A stretch of DNA of 64,000 nucleotides from positions 1,736,001 through 1,800,000 of the forward strand of contig JACCLO010000013.1 of NCBI GenBank assembly GCA_029448655.1. Reading direction: 5' to 3'. The stretch comes from Wolfiporia cocos (Eukaryota > Basidiomycota > Agaricomycetes > Polyporales > Phaeolaceae). The position numbers and the translations under genes were made by a program. Shown here piece by piece: positions 23,275 through 35,227 of the stretch. How positions within the stretch are numbered: the first letter of the stretch is position 1; each line of letters begins with the position of its first letter. The notes beneath the pieces were generated by a model. That model was not told the origin of the DNA. It did no database searches and saw only the letters and a list, made by a program, of their open reading frames with translations.

Positions 23275-26200
23275 ATGCGATTTGGTCGCGTCTTTGCTAA
23301 AATCCCTTCTTCCTGCACATTACCTCGTTCCTTCGTACGGTTCAAACATTTGGATATGGCCAACATCACGGTCAACAAAACCGCGCATTCGTTCGACAAG
23401 GCACGCCTTGAAGCCTTGCTGAACCGCCGGTTCTTCTATGCGCCCGCGTTCGAAATCTATGGAGGTGAGTGAAGTTTTGTCGAAGCCGATGTAATGCATG
23501 GTATGGAGATCAGGCTCTCGTGTCGACCAGCTATGTCATTTTGATGCGATAGCCGGGGTGTGTCTAATCGATTTCACGGAACGCGGATATTTCGCCAGGC
23601 ATGCTGCGAGATTGTATTGCGATGGTCGGGGAGCTCCACACATGTTGTAGTCTGTGCTGATGCTTTCTTACGTGCTCCCATGCTCGTGTCGCACTATGCA
23701 CGCCGCAAACCCTCGTGGTGATGCAATATTTATATTGTCTGGCGGATTCTTGCATTATCCGCGAGGTCGAGTTGTCCAGCGCTCGAGCTTGGCAGTGTAG
23801 CGGCAATTTGGCGATGACTGACTGAATGTCATGCGACGGAGTATTCCCTGCAGTCAGCATATTGCCCATTGTCACCACTGCTCCGCCGAGCGTGAGATTA
23901 ATTCATCGAAGCGGTCCTTCCGTACTAATGCGACTGCATCATTGCTCTCTCAGACGTAATGGGGCTGTAACCTTGAGTCAGCTCTCGTATCCGAAAATCT
24001 CTTGGACGTACTCATGGTCTGGGGAATATTGTTTATTTCCCACAGTGTGTACCGCTGCAGTCTTGCGATTGCGATAACTGGTGCGAGGGAGTGAAGAAGG
24101 TGTAGTTCTATGGCAGTGGCGGATTCATCCTTCTGCGAACGATTTTTCTACACTGCCATGAGCTTCAACCAGTCTTGCCCTGCAAACAAGCTCATGAACA
24201 TCCACGCACCATGCAGCATGACAGCGAATTCGTTGACGTTCATGACTAGAACCAATGTGATCTGGCTGACTAGTGCCCGCGCGTGCCGCAGGCTAGTAAA
24301 CTGTGGGATGCGCTAGCGAATCATACATTCACTGCAAAATCAGATAGCGAGCGCCCCACACATGTCAGGGCTCAGTTTTGCTACGAAATCGATCTTCCTC
24401 CATGCGATTTTAATCTTTGCTCTCACGTAGAGCGCACTACCTCGTCGCTGCAGCCACGCTCACACTGAATTCCAACAGGGGTTGCTGGTCTGTACGACTA
24501 CGGTCCGCCCGGCTCGTCGCTGCAGAGCAACATCATCGCCGAATGGCGCAAGCATTTCATCGTCGAGGAGCACATGCTCGAGCTCGACACCACGATTATG
24601 ACGCCTGCGCCCGTCTTCGAGGCGTCTGGGCACGTCGCCCGATTCGCGGATTGGATGGTGAAGGACCTCAAGACGGGTGAGGTGCTTCGTGCCGACCACC
24701 TCGTCAAGAACGTGCTCTCGGCACGGTTGGCGAGTGACCAGGAAGCACGCGGGCTCGCTGCACAGCCGCCCAAGGAAGACGAGAAAGCAAAGAAGAAGGC
24801 GAAGAAGGACAAGGCCAAGGCTGCGCCTGTGCAGCTGCCTGATGCGGTCGTCGCAGAATACCAGCATGTCCTCGCGCAGGTGAGATCTCCACCGATCTGA
24901 CCCTTCGTTCCTCACACCGCGCCCAGCTGGACAACTATTCTGGCCCTGAACTGGGCCAGCTCTGCAGGAAGCACAAGATCACAAATCCAGACACGGACAA
25001 CGAGGTCTCGGAGCCCCAGCAATTCAACCTGATGTTCGCGAGCAGCATCGGCCCCACGGGCCAGCATCCTGGGTAAGCTCCCATCGCTGTCCATCAAGGT
25101 TTGAGTCGTGACCGCCTTCTAGCTACCTGCGCCCCGAGACGGCGCAGGGCCACTTCCTCAACTTCTCGCGCCTTCTCGAGTTCAACAACGGCCGCGTGCC
25201 CTTTGCGTCTGCGCAGATCGGACGCTCGTTCCGCAACGAGATTTCGCCGCGCGCCGGGCTGCTGCGCGTGCGCGAGTTCACGATGGCGGAGATCGAGCAC
25301 TATGTGGACCCGGAGGACAAGCGGCACGCGCGCTTCGGCGAGGTGCGCGACGTCGAGCTGGACCTGCTCGACCGGCACGTGCAGGAGGCGGGGAGCACGC
25401 AGGTGACGCGGATGCGCGTCGGCGACGCGGTCGCGCGGGGGATCATCGCGAACGAGACGCTGGGGTACTTCCTCGCGCGCATCTACATGTTCCTCACCAA
25501 GATCGGGATCAACCCGGCGCGGCTGCGCTTCCGCCAGCACATGGGGAACGAGATGGCGCACTACGCGACGGACTGCTGGGACGCGGAGATTGAGAACTCG
25601 ACGGGCTGGACCGAGTGCGTGGGCTGCGCGGACCGCGCGGCGTACGACCTGTCCGTGCACTCCGCGAAGACGGGACACCCGCTCATCGTCAGGGAGGCGT
25701 TGAAGGAGCCGATCGTGACAGAGAAGGAGACTGCGGAGTTCAACAAGAAGACGCTTGGGAAGACGTTTGGCAAGGACTCCGCCGCGATCCAGACCATCAT
25801 CGGAGAAATGGACGAGACTCAATTGCTCAAGCTCAAGGGTGAACTAGCGCAAGGGTAGGACATTCACGGCCAGCACGTTTGGGGATGCGGTCGCTCACAC
25901 GCAGCGCTGCAGGATTGCCACAATAGTGGCTTCTGACGGCAGGGAATTCAAACTGACACCCGATCTTCTGACCATTGAAAGGAAGACGTTTAAGCAGTCA
26001 AGTAGGTGTTTTATGAACGCATGTTCCGTCATCTGACCGCGCAACATTCAGTCCGCGAGTACACGCCCAACGTCATCGAGCCTTCCTTCGGTCTCGGTCG
26101 TATACTGTACACGCTGCTCGAACACAGTTTCTGGAGTCGAGAACAGGACGTCGAGCGCGGTGTGAGCCATCAGTTCCCATGAACTCACGCCACTATGTCT

Positions 26201-26811
26201 GACCTGCCCCGTTCCAATCTCCTCCGCGTCACTGGCCGGTCAGGTCCTGTCCCTGCCGGCCGTGGTCGCTCCCACCAAGGTCCTGATCGTTCCCTTGAGC
26301 GCAAAAGAAGAATTTACGCCGCTCGTTCAGGAAGTCTGTGAGTACATCGCCGGGGTCATCTGAGCAGCACACGGCGCGGGCACGGCTGACACGCGCCCGC
26401 AGCGTCCAAGCTGCGCCGCGCGGGCGTGTTCTCGCGCGTGGACGACTCGAACACGTCCATCGGGAAGCGGTACGCGCGCAACGACGAGCTCGGCACGCCG
26501 TTCGGGCTCACGCTCGACTTTGCCTGTGAGTGCGCCCTCTGCGCCCGCCGGCCGCGCTGACGCTGACGTACACGCGCAGCGGTGCAGAACCGGACGATGA
26601 CGTTACGGTCGGTCATGCCGCGCTAGCTTCGTCGCCCGATCGCTGCTGACGCGCACCGCCTGACCACAGGGAACGTGACACGACCGGCCAGCTTATCGGC
26701 CCCATTGACGACGTGATCGCGGTCGTGACCGAGCTCGTGCAGGGCACCATTGGCTGGCCTGAGGCGTGCGAGCGGCTGCCCGCGTACGACGGCGTGCAGG
26801 CCGTCGAATAG
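23275..26811 (+). CDS. GRS1: Glycyl-tRNA synthetase, probably dual-targeted
   Basis: Class II aminoacyl-tRNA synthetase that charges tRNA-Gly. Exons: 23275-23464, 24479-24879, 24927-25072, 25123-25854, 25913-26001, 26052-26161, 26244-26337, 26403-26525, 26580-26607 and 26670-26811. The ATG at 23356 gives 657 residues; the in-frame ATG at 23275 adds 27 residues rich in Arg, Lys, Ser and aromatics with a single acidic residue ([13 protein letters not shown]...), a likely mitochondrial presequence. The first ATG is in a weak context and the second in a strong one (G at -3 and +4), which would allow leaky scanning. Family marks: [14 protein letters not shown], a Lys-rich insertion, YLRPETAQG, motif 2 [33 protein letters not shown], motif 3 [15 protein letters not shown] and the C-terminal anticodon-binding domain ([19 protein letters not shown]). 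Intron 1 is 1014 bases, unlike the other eight (47-82). Confidence 0.95.
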
Positions 26812-29153
26812 ACCGGCGCCGCGCGGGGCGTGGCGAGCCGCGACGCGCACGGAGCGTGGATGGAAAAAGCACGAGGGCCGGACGAGGTGCGCCTCGGCCA
26901 GGCGGACAGACAATGTACATCAGGCGGCTAGACGTATTAAATAACATATCACGCACTCGCGCACTCCACGGATGCCTGCCAGCGCGCAGGGGCCCGCGCA
27001 ACACGTAACAGATCTGGACTGTGGCGGCGACTGGTGCCGTCGTTTGGTCGCCGGCGTGCGTGCGCACGCGCGTGACGACAGCCGGGCCTCGCCGTGCACG
27101 CGCACGGGACGCCACCGCGGGCCCGCGAGGGCCACGTCGTGATGCATGACGACGCGCGGGCACACGCACGCACTCGTATAGCCGCCGGCGGGAGTGGCCC
27201 GCCGCGGCAGGGACACGCCGGGTGCTGGGTATGGGAGACGAAGGCGGCCACGAGGCGGGGCTCTCCGCGCCGTGGGCACCGTGCGCGTCGTCGCACGGCC
27301 CAGGCCCCCACCCCCGCGTTCTGCCTCCTGCGTCCGTCCTTTCGTTCTGCGTTACGAGTTCTGAGTTCGGGTTCTGGGTTCGGGTTCTGGGACAGCCTGC
27401 GCTGCCGCTGCGGGGATCTGCGCGCGCGCGGCGCACTGCCCCCGCGTATACTGCGTCCGCCGTACGACATTGCAGCCCCGTGGCGCGCGGCGGGCGCGGT
27501 TGGCGCCGCGAGGCTGGCAGATTGGGTTGCGAGATGTGGGATCCCGGCGGACGCGCGGAGGAGGGCGCGTGACCACCCGTGTGTGTATGTGTATGGCACG
27601 CGTCCGCGCCCAGCCCGCGGCGCGGTGGTGCGATATCGATCGCCCTGGCGGCGGAGCAGGGGTGTGCGCGCGCGGCGCTCTGGGGCGGGCGCGCCACATA
27701 CGTCGCGCAGGTGTGGCGCGCGCGCGCTGCGTGCCACAGCGGGCATGCCCGAGGCGAGCCCGGCCGCGCGCGCGACGCCGTCTGCGGGGCGTGTCGGCGA
27801 CAGCAGGCGATATTGGCTCGGTGATGCGCGGAGGTGCGCGTGCGCGTGCGCTGCGGCGGCGGCGGCCGGCGACGGTGCCGCTGATGGGATCACGGATCGT
27901 GGGTGGCGAATATGTGCTTGCTGTGCGGGATCACGAAGCAGCGGCCCTTGGGTGCGGTGCGCGCTGGGGGTGACGCGCGCGCGATGGGGCGGGGTGCGCG
28001 TCGACCCCGCGTTCCCGTGCGTGTGCGGGGCCAGACTGAGCGAGTTGCTCGAGTCTGCGACGATGGCGGGGCGCGCGCATGTTAGAGCTGGTTGTAGCAC
28101 GCACGACGATGTCCGTCTGCGGCGCGGGCGGACGGGACGCGGCACGTGCCGCGTGCGCAGAGCTGCACCCGACGGCGGCGATGACGGCGATGAGGACGTA
28201 GGCGACGACGGTGAGCACTCTTCCCTCGCTCGTATCGAGACCTGGCTGGTGAGACTCGCGCGGATCCGCGCACCGTGCACGCAATGGCAATGTTGAGAAC
28301 CAGCGCGCGCGCACGCTCCAATTACATAACGCACACTATCACGACGCCGCACGTCGGACAAGCTCTCGATGCGATCCAGCGCGCAGGCGCGCTTCGCGGC
28401 GAGATCGCACCCACGCCGGAGAGGCAATCACACACGGAGAGAGTAAGAGGCCTGCAGCGCGGCAGGGCTGGGCTGCGCTGGGGATTCGTCGGATTTGGGA
28501 ACGCGTGGGCCGAGACGGGAGGGGGTTCGCACCGGCGCAGCGCTCACATGCCGCGCACCGTGCACGGCTGCGCCCGAGTGCAGTGGCAGCGCGGTGCGTG
28601 CAGCCACCAGCTAGAGTGCCCGGCGACGCGCGCGGGCGGGAGGGGCAGCGGGCGGGCCGTGACGGCTGCATCGCGCGATCAGGTGCGAGATTGGGTGTGC
28701 GATGGGGGTGCAGTGCGGGCGTCGACGCGGGGTGGGAGAGCGGGGGGACGCGCCTGGGCCGTTGCATCATCGTGAATGCAGGGCACGCCGGCCCTGTGCG
28801 GACGCGGGGATTCGCAGTGCGCTGCGGCGTATGTAATGCCGCGGGTGGGGGTGGCCCTTGCCATTGCCTGCCCTCGCCTGCCCTTCCTCGCCCGCGTGCC
28901 GCTGCTTATCGCGCCGCCCGTCCCACGCGCACCGATTGGCCCGCACCCATCACCGATCGCAGATTCCCGAGATGCCTGCCTGCCCGGCTGCCTGCGCACC
29001 GGCGCCTGCTGCTCGACACCCGCGCGTCGCCCGGCCTGGACCCAGCATATAAAGCCTCGTCCTCCGTCCTCCCTCCTCGCCCCGCCCCGCCGACATTCGC
29101 TTGTCGTTGCGCCTTTCCCCCACCTGCAGCCAGACGACGACCACCCTGCCGCG
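26812..29153. other. GC-rich intergenic region
   Basis: About 2.3 kb of very GC-rich DNA with many long open frames on both strands. Their translations are Arg/Ala/Gly/Pro-rich, as expected from composition alone, and no domain is recognisable. A short direct repeat based on GGGTTCTG lies near 27360-27395. The right end holds the promoter of the small serine-rich gene. Confidence 0.5.
29048..29053 (+). promoter_or_regulatory. TATA box of the small serine-rich gene
   Basis: TATAAA in an otherwise GC-rich stretch, 101 bases before the start codon at 29154, followed by a pyrimidine-rich leader. Good position for a core promoter. Confidence 0.6.
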
Positions 29154-29640
29154 ATGTCCACCCCGATGAAGAAGACCGGCAGCGCAAGCAGCACCTCGTC
29201 CGCGTCGAGCACGAGCAGCGCGCCGGACGCGCTCGTCGCGCTCCCCAGCGTCGCGTGCCGCCTCTCCGCGCTCCCGCACGCGCGCAGCCTCGACGGCGTC
29301 GCGCTCCACCAGTCCTCCATGTCCGCGCAGCGCAACCAGGAGAGCGAGGCGAAGGTACGCCGCGCCCGCCCGTGCCGTGTGCCGTGAGCCGTCGTGACAT
29401 GCCGCGCACAGCTCAAGAAGGCGCTCTCAAAGTCCGCCGCGAGCCCGCCCCCCGCGTTCACGCCCCTGGTGCGTCCGCCGCTCGTGTGTGTGCGCCGCCC
29501 GCTGACCCCCGCGCAGCCACATCCCCAGTCGACGTGCACGTCCTCGCCCGGGCTCATGATGCGGACGAAGTCGGTGCGTGCCCCGTGCCTCGCATCGCGC
29601 CCCCGCTGACCCTGCCCAGGCGAAGAAAATCCCCGCGTAA
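29154..29640 (+). CDS. Small serine-rich protein, function unknown
   Basis: Four exons, 29154-29354, 29412-29468, 29517-29573 and 29620-29640, all in phase 0 and all with good GT-AG borders, give 111 residues. It begins MSTPMKKTGSASS and ends RTKSAKKIPA. The first half is Ser/Ala-rich; the middle has a charged segment SAQRNQESEAKLKKALSKSA that could form a short amphipathic helix. There are two cysteines, no signal peptide and no membrane helix. I do not recognise a domain. The regular exon structure, the TATA element 101 bases upstream and a pyrimidine-rich leader argue for a real gene. It could be a small cytosolic or nuclear protein; no function is proposed. Confidence 0.65.
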
Positions 29641-31186
29641 GCGCAAGCGCGCCCGCCGCCGCATCATCCGGCCCACATAGACTCGGCCCCGCCGCCCGCT
29701 ACCTTACTCCCGGGACTTTGCAGTGCCCCCGTACAAAACTCCGCGCCCCGCGCGTGCCCGCCGCGCCGCCGCACCGTAGACGCGGCGGCGCACCTATTTT
29801 ATTGACCCCCGCGTCCGTATTGATACCGCTGTCCGCCGTGCGCCTTGCCCGTACGCCCCTCGTTAGCTATACACACACCGTAGTCCCCCGCGCGCCGCCG
29901 CGCCCGCCGCGCCCCTCCCCTCCCCCTTCTCGTATACTCTTGTCCTCGCCTTTTATCGTCTGCATGGTTGGCTCTGGGTTTTGGGGCTTGCTGCCGCTCA
30001 TCGTTACTAGTCGCATACTGTGTCACTACGCTCTCGCCGCATGAATACACCGCGCTCGCTTCGCTCTCCTGTGCAGCCTGGACGCCGCGTGAGATGCGCC
30101 GCGCGCGCGGCATCGCCATGGATATGCGTGAGGTGCGTCGCGCCCGTAGCTACGGATACGGGTACGGGTGCGGGTGCGGTCGTGCAGCGTCTCGGACAAA
30201 CGTCGGCGGCGCGTGCTGTGCCGGAGTCCTGATTTGGGGCCGTGATGCGTGTCCCGTCGAGCGTGCGGTTGCTCGGCGTGTGTGAGGCCTTGAGGCCGGG
30301 ATGCGTCTCGCGGGGAGCGCGGTCTCGGTCGATACGTCACCTGTCGGAGCTGAGTGAGGCCGGGCGATGTATGAGGGTTTAATGAGGGTATCATCAGTGC
30401 GGATGAGGATTTTCGATTGTCGTCGGAGCTCGATTGATGGTCGTCTCAATGGCTTGTCCTCGTGCTTCTATGGTAGTATGCGGCATGCATCGAGCCCTTT
30501 CAGGCCTGCGCAGCGTTCGGGATTGGCATTTACATAAAGCGCTAGACCTCAGCCTGTCAGGATCCATCTGGACAAGGGAAAGATGTCTGCTCGGTGCAAA
30601 AGCCGTCTCGAGGAGCGATCGCTGCGTACTGGCGCCGAGCACTTGCGCGCACATGATCCAGACACGGCGCGGGCATTAACGCGAGCGCGAGAGCCTCGGA
30701 CGGCGCGCGCCGCTGCTGCGCATCCAGCATGTCCTAGCACTGCACATCGGGCCGCGCGCATCTGCGCGGGGCCTGCGCCGGCGGCCGCGGGCGACGGGGA
30801 CTCGACTCTCGACTCTCCGCGCAGAGCGAAGCCGCCGCCGCGGCGCGTGACTGGCTTGCACGCTGCACACCAAACAGGCCGCCCGCGCGCAAGCCGCGGC
30901 AGGCGCGCGCGAAGCGACCCCTTCGTCCCTCGCCGTCCGTCGAATTCGTCCCTCGCCCTACGTCTTCGTTCCTTGCCCTTCGTCTTCGTCTTCGCCCCTC
31001 GCGCGTGCTCCCTCAAGCTCGCTCTTCTGCCCTTCTGCCCTTCCGTCCTTCTGCCGGACCTGTCCTTCCGTCCACCAACGCGCCTGCCTGCGCGCCACCC
31101 AGACGGCGCGCGCGAGCGCGGGCCGGGCCAGACGCAGCGCGCACCCTTCTCGCCCCCTCTTCTGAATCCCCTCTCGCGCGCGCGGG

Positions 31187-31228
31187 GCTCGAAGCTCGAA
31201 GCTCGAAGCTCGAAGCTCGAAGCACGAA
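31187..31228. repeat. 7-base tandem repeat (GCTCGAA)
   Basis: Five perfect copies and one imperfect copy of GCTCGAA in tandem, following a GCGCGCGCG run. It looks like a minisatellite in intergenic DNA. Confidence 0.9.
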
Positions 31229-31716
31229 GCCGCGTATATGGGCGCCTCGCGGCCGCGTCCTCCCACAGGTGTGGGCAGGACTGGGACTGTGTGGCGGGGG
31301 CAGTAGCGGTATGGGCGCGTGGCCTGTGCGAGACTGCCCCCGCGCGATGTCGCGCGTGGCGGGGGATGGTAATTATGGGGTTGGGCGAAGTCGCGGGGTG
31401 GAAGCGGGACGTGCTTCGTCGGGCAAATTTGGACTTTGGGGCGTGCGCGCGTGTCTGTGGATCCGGATGGGAAGCATCCCTCGTACGTCCGGCATCGCGT
31501 GCGGAACTGGGCGCGGATGCGCTGCAGCTGGAGATCATCATCATCACGACCACGGAGATGCGCGCGCGCGAGTCGGACGTGGCCATGGTGCGTCGCCGGT
31601 GTTGGCTAGCACGACGAGGGGTGATGCACATATGATACACGAGATGCAGATACATGACCGTGCGACTCGACGTCTGCGGCGGAGCGCGCCCGCCGGAGAT
31701 GGGCTGTGGCCCGCGG

Positions 31717-31740
31717 CACCCACCCACCCACCCACCCACC
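31717..31740. repeat. CACC microsatellite
   Basis: Six tandem copies of CACC in the GC-rich gene-free block. Confidence 0.9.
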
Positions 31741-32542
31741 TCGCCGTACGCGTCATCGTCATCTGCTGCGTGCGCTGCGCTGCTGCGTGCGCTGCGCGGC
31801 CGGCGCGCGTGCGTGAGTGCCAGGCGCACGGCGGGCGGAGATGGCTGCGGCGCCCCTGCAGCCGCTCGCGTAACGACGCCGAAGCTGTCAGAGGGCTTCA
31901 TGGCCGTGCAGCGCCACCCGCGCGGAACTAAATGCGTTCCTTGGCGGGCGGGACGAGCCGACTGACCTGGCCCTGGCGCTCCGGGGCCCGCTGCCCGCCG
32001 CCACAGCTGCCTGTTCGGGCGGCGCGTTATCTGATACGACGCGCGCGGTCGTCCGCCCATGGATCTATGGGCGCGCGCGTGCTGACTTTTATGCATGCAT
32101 CCGTGGATTTCATGTGCTGACTATAATGCGCCAGGCTCATGATCCGGTGCGCAGCACAGATCCACGCTCAGCTCAGAGATGCTAATCTGCGTCGCGCGAG
32201 CGTGACTCGACGTGCGGCCGTCGGTATTTCAACGCGCAGCCACTGGCGGATGCAGTCGTCTCCACGGCAGGGCATTAGTCAGAGCGCAGGGCGCGCCAGC
32301 CGGGCGGACGCGGCTCGACGGTCGCAATTTGTAGACGGGCCTGGGACTGGCGGGATCAGCTCGCGCTGCAAGCCGACAGCACACGGATTGGGATCCTCAT
32401 CCGGGATCCGCGTCGCCTCGCTGCCGCTGCCAGTGCTCGGGATCTGGGATCGGCGTCGGCGTCGCGCGGTGCGTGGTGGTTCGCGCTCGGGCTTGTCGGG
32501 TCTCGCGCTGAACGACATCTTGCGGCGGGGCCCAGTGCGGCG

Positions 32543-32842
32543 ATGGAGCGCGTTCGTGCTGGGCCTTCCATGGAGCCGTGGCGTCGCCTTGTCCTGCGCC
32601 TACACGGCGACGACATGAACTCACTAGAAGCTCTTGAATACCCGCTTCGCATGCGCAGGCGCGAATCTGGCCCGCGTCGGGTTCCTCGCCCTGTTAATGG
32701 CGGTTCTTTCATGATCGAACTTCGGACCTTGGGGTCCCTGACAATGATACACCGTGCGGGTGCTAATTTTGCACAAAGTGCCCCCCGCAAGAGGGGACGA
32801 AGTGGCCTTCCATGTGCCAGGTTCGAATTATCCCAACCCTGA
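32543..32842 (+). CDS. Orphan ORF A of a diverged pair
   Basis: Open frame of 99 codons. Its middle aligns in frame with the ORF at 33452-33739: shared blocks are GPSME, RRLVLR against RRCLVLR, LEALEYP against LEAVQCP, then NGGS-x2-IELRT against DGGSQTFEFRT, and TMIHR against TMINR. The DNA is also recognisably similar, so the two are an old duplication about 950 bases apart. No domain, signal peptide or membrane helix is evident. It could be a small unknown gene, an exon of one, or non-coding duplicated DNA that happens to stay open. No function is proposed. Confidence 0.25.
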   Translation: MERVRAGPSMEPWRRLVLRLHGDDMNSLEALEYPLRMRRRESGPRRVPRPVNGGSFMIELRTLGSLTMIHRAGANFAQSAPRKRGRSGLPCARFELSQP

Positions 32843-33451
32843 AACGGACATGGGGCCAATCGCGATCGATAGCACAGATATAAAGGCAAGAAGCAAGAAG
32901 AGGAAGCGTTGTGATCGTGGGAGCGAGGGCGATGCCACCCACTGCGCGAGGTCGGCCACCAACTGGGGGTGCGCGTTTGGTATGTTCCAGACCGGCGCCA
33001 CGCGCCTGATTAATGGAGATGAACCTACCTGTGAGCAATTTCCGACGGTTGATTGATTGCAGGACGGGCGAGACTTGGCCCAAGTGAGCTGACAATAGAG
33101 ATAATTAGAGCTCGCGGATGCCGTATAATTGGTTTCGGACATAAACCTCACTGGACTGGCCCACATGGCAAAACTCGGACATTTGGAACAGAAGGTCGTA
33201 CATTTTTCTCGGACACTCATGATAAATTGAGCTCGTTTTCTCTTAATCAAATTTAGCACTAAAAACAGCACTTTCTTACGGCATTGTCATTGTCATCTTC
33301 TTTCATCCCCGAGCGGTTGCGGACGAAGCGTAACGCGCGTCGGGCGAACGCGGCGCGACAAGTGTAATTTGTAGTAGTGCGCGTTATATTGGCCATCCGG
33401 ATCGCCTCGTTGACAGTGCTTCGCGAGGTTAAATGAATAGGTGCTCAGAGT

Positions 33452-33739
33452 GTGGTACGTGGTGATTTGCGCTCTTACACACCGGCGTTTGTGCTGACAG
33501 ACACCTGCCTCGACTCGCCTGGCCCATCCATGGAGGTGCGGCGTTGCCTTGTGCTGCGCTGTTTGCAACAGCAGGTCAAGCTAGAAGCGGTGCAATGCCC
33601 GCACACCATGCACAAACGCGGACTCCACTCGAGCCAGATCCCTCGCTCTGCCGATGCTGATGGCGGTTCTCAGACGTTCGAGTTTCGGACCATGCGCGGT
33701 AATACCATGATCAATCGCGATTTGCGCCCGTTTATCTAA
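33452..33739 (+). CDS. Orphan ORF B of a diverged pair
   Basis: Open frame of 95 codons, the partner of the ORF at 32543-32842. Similar blocks occur in the same order and the same frame despite insertions and deletions between the copies. The product is basic, with cysteines in LVLRCLQQQ and VQCPHT, and has no recognised family. It is either a small gene pair of unknown role or duplicated intergenic DNA. Confidence 0.25.
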   Translation: MVRGDLRSYTPAFVLTDTCLDSPGPSMEVRRCLVLRCLQQQVKLEAVQCPHTMHKRGLHSSQIPRSADADGGSQTFEFRTMRGNTMINRDLRPFI

Positions 33740-35159
33740 TCTCCTGATTATTGCCACGGTGCGGCGATGAGGGGAACCTCGCGCTTCTATGCGACGTCAC
33801 ACATTTCCGCGTACGGTACAAGGCCTGCCGCAGATGCTCCGGCGCGCGACGCTTGCCCTACACTCAGCATCCCTGCATTGGGCGTCCGGCGCGGCAATTT
33901 GGTATTATGCAACTCATATACGCTTCCAAGCGCAATGCTCATACCCAGGCGCAGACCAGTAGGCAATGCGGCTTTACCTAGCAGGGCATCCCGGAGCTAG
34001 CTTCTTGGCCCGCGTGGAGGATCAACTGACAGCCTGTGCCGACGGGCATGCGCATCGTGTCTCGGACGCTGGGCACTCGCGTTCATCAGATTGCGCATTG
34101 CGGCGGACCCTGACGATATATTAGGTGCAACACGGTACGTCCACGGCCCGCCGTGCCACTCGGGTTGCCAGGCGGGCTGGTTCTAGCGCGCCCTGACAGG
34201 TGTCGTCGCGGCGAAAAGCACTCGTGCGCGCGTCCCGGATGCCCTCGCAGGCGTGCGCAGCACATGCCGACTGCGCGACTGCACGCGATCTGCTCGATCC
34301 GTGCGCACAGCCGGGTATCATGCCACACACTGTCGCCGCTACGCGCCCGCGCATCGATCCCGCCGGGCCCAGTAGGCGTCCCCGGAAATGTCATCCCTCG
34401 ACGGAGCTCCGGCGCACGCTGGGCGGCCGCGCGCCGCGGTGGATGCTCGCCTTGGCAGCGCAGCACGCACTGTGCGTGCGTGCGCACACGCGTGCTCCGG
34501 CGCGCTGCCCGAGTCTCCGCGCTGCACGCCGCCGCCCGGCTATCGCGCAGGCGCCGGCTTCCTGTGGCAAGCCGTAGGCTATAGAGCCCCTGGTGTGGGG
34601 ACGGTTACGTGAGGCGACCCGTGCAGCCGTGAGCCACGATCACGATCGCGCGTCTGCATGACGCGCGGTCCCTGTCGCGGTCGCATCTGTGGGTGCGGAG
34701 AAGGGAAGGCGGCTCTAAGTTCGCATGACGACGCGGCGCGATCGAGTCCGTACCCGCTTGCGCTGCGAGCGACCCTGCGCCGCCGTCAGCGCACTACTTT
34801 CCGACAAGTGCGGAGCGTACAGACAAGAGCACGCGAGTATAGGCAGCGAGGACCCGCGCGCGCGTACGGTAGCCGCCTGGCGTCGCCAACGCAATCAGCG
34901 ACAAATCGGACGTGCGTGCCCGGCTGGTGCCCTCGTCTGGCCGTTTCGGTCGCCGAGCATCCGACAGCCCTGTTCATCTCGGCGGCTCCCCGGAGACGGA
35001 TGCTCTTGCGACGGCTAATACTCTGTATACCTGACATAGCGGGCATGGCGTGCAACGCGGAGACAGGGGTGCGCGAGTCGAGAAGCGCCGATCAGCAGCT
35101 TTTGCTTTTGGCGTGCGACGGCGCGGAACACCGCACTGGCGACGGATTGGGCCACAGCT

Positions 35160-35227
35160 CGTGCGCAGTGAAAGCCCGTGCGCAGTGATAGCTCGTGCGC
35201 AGTGATAGCTCGTGCGCAGTGATGACT
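35160..35227. repeat. 17-base tandem repeat, four copies
   Basis: Four head-to-tail copies of CGTGCGCAGTGATAGCT with a few differences in the first and last. The surrounding DNA has no recognised gene. Confidence 0.9.

Noticed and set aside
25094..25822. A 242-codon frame antisense to the GlyRS gene
   Set aside because: It is a shadow of the GC-biased codon use in the real exon on the plus strand.
26693..28427. Very long open frames (up to 492 codons) on the minus strand, and 400 codons on the plus strand
   Set aside because: The DNA is extremely GC-rich, so stops are rare in all frames. The translations are Arg/Ala/Pro-rich with no domain, and several frames overlap on both strands.
30549..32096. 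A 515-codon minus-strand open frame
   Set aside because: Same reason: GC-rich DNA, Arg/Ser/Ala-biased translation, overlapping long frames on the other strand and a minisatellite inside.
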